The notes under the pieces were generated by a model. The model saw only the letters and a list, made by a program, of their open reading frames with translations. It was not told where the DNA came from and did not search any database. A DNA stretch of 5,600 bases from Candidatus Methylomirabilota bacterium (lineage in GTDB: Bacteria; Methylomirabilota; Methylomirabilia; Methylomirabilales; Methylomirabilaceae): contig JACQEV010000399.1 of assembly GCA_016200385.1 (NCBI GenBank), positions 1 to 5,600 on the forward strand. The letters are read 5' to 3'. The translations under genes were made by a program, and so were the position numbers. Positions within the stretch are counted from its first letter, which is position 1; each line of letters starts with the position of its first letter. Shown in pieces: positions 5,476-5,600 of this stretch.

Positions 5476-5567
5476 GGCGGGTCCTGTCCTTCGGCAGCCC
5501 CATCCGTCCTCACTCCACCCATCCCCCAGTGGGGCCCTTCCGTTGCGGGCGGATGGGGCGCCCCGCC
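5476..5567. repeat. GC-rich nested inverted-repeat block
   Basis: A perfect ten-base inverted repeat, GCCCCATCCG (5497-5506) and CGGATGGGGC (5550-5559), is enclosed by a second pair, GGCGGG (5476-5481) and CCCGCC (5562-5567). Between the left arms is a hairpin at 5484-5497, inside the loop CCCC/GGGG (5524-5527, 5531-5534) can pair, and GGGGCGCCCC (5555-5564) is itself a palindrome that would compete with the larger stem. No coding sequence is visible. It could be a structured RNA, a palindromic intergenic element or part of the regulatory region of a gene beyond the right edge. I cannot decide between these. Confidence 0.45.
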
Positions 5568-5600
5568 TCGGCCACCCGCCCGATGTAACTCTAAAATTGT

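Noticed and set aside
5476..5497. GACAGGACCCGCC on the - strand, resembling the 3' conserved end of RNase P RNA
   Set aside because: The other conserved RNase P boxes expected just before it are absent, so the likeness is probably chance.
5559..5600. GTGGCCGAGGCGG on the - strand, resembling the D-arm of a serine or leucine tRNA
   Set aside because: There is no T-arm consensus, no anticodon stem and no matching acceptor arms at the right spacing.

Overview
This window looks like a conserved housekeeping segment of a GC-rich bacterial chromosome. It holds a type II fatty-acid synthesis (fab) operon on the + strand, converging on a short riboflavin/antitermination pair (ribH-nusB) on the - strand. 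All seven genes can be recognised from catalytic motifs. The organism is a bacterium with ordinary Shine-Dalgarno sites and complete dissociated FAS-II enzymes. I cannot place it securely: the gene order fabH-fabD-fabG-acpP-fabF occurs in many phyla. An environmental lineage such as NC10 or a deltaproteobacterium-like group is only a guess.

Layout. Bases 1-60 can be read as the last 19 codons of an upstream + strand gene; plsX would be expected there, but the tail is too short to prove it. fabH (78-1061), fabD (1084-2025), fabG (2025-2777), acpP (2817-3062) and fabF (3113-4348) follow with gaps of 0-50 bases, and fabD/fabG overlap in a TGATG. They therefore look like one co-transcribed unit. 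FabD charges ACP with malonyl groups, FabH makes the first acetoacetyl-ACP, FabG reduces the beta-keto group, FabF carries out the later condensations, and AcpP carries all intermediates. No dehydratase (fabZ/fabA) or enoyl reductase gene lies in this window.

Bases 4349-4453 separate the converging fabF and nusB. I see no classical hairpin-plus-T-run terminator there, but the + strand is markedly C-rich and G-poor, which would suit Rho. On the - strand, ribH lies upstream of nusB with a 33-base gap.

The most notable point is the 5' end of ribH. A strong ribosome binding site and a well-spaced TTG begin a reading frame that aligns without gaps to a complete 154-residue lumazine synthase, but the fifth codon is an amber stop (TAG, 5369-5371). 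The next usual start (GTG at 5332) would delete part of the first core strand. This is a sequencing error, a real nonsense mutation, a rare CTG start, or readthrough.

The right end (5384-5600) has no recognisable gene. It holds a weak possible - strand promoter, a small leader hairpin and a GC-rich nested inverted-repeat block (5476-5567) that may be a structured RNA or an intergenic palindromic element. I found no mobile element, CRISPR, tRNA, rRNA or clearly new multi-gene system.
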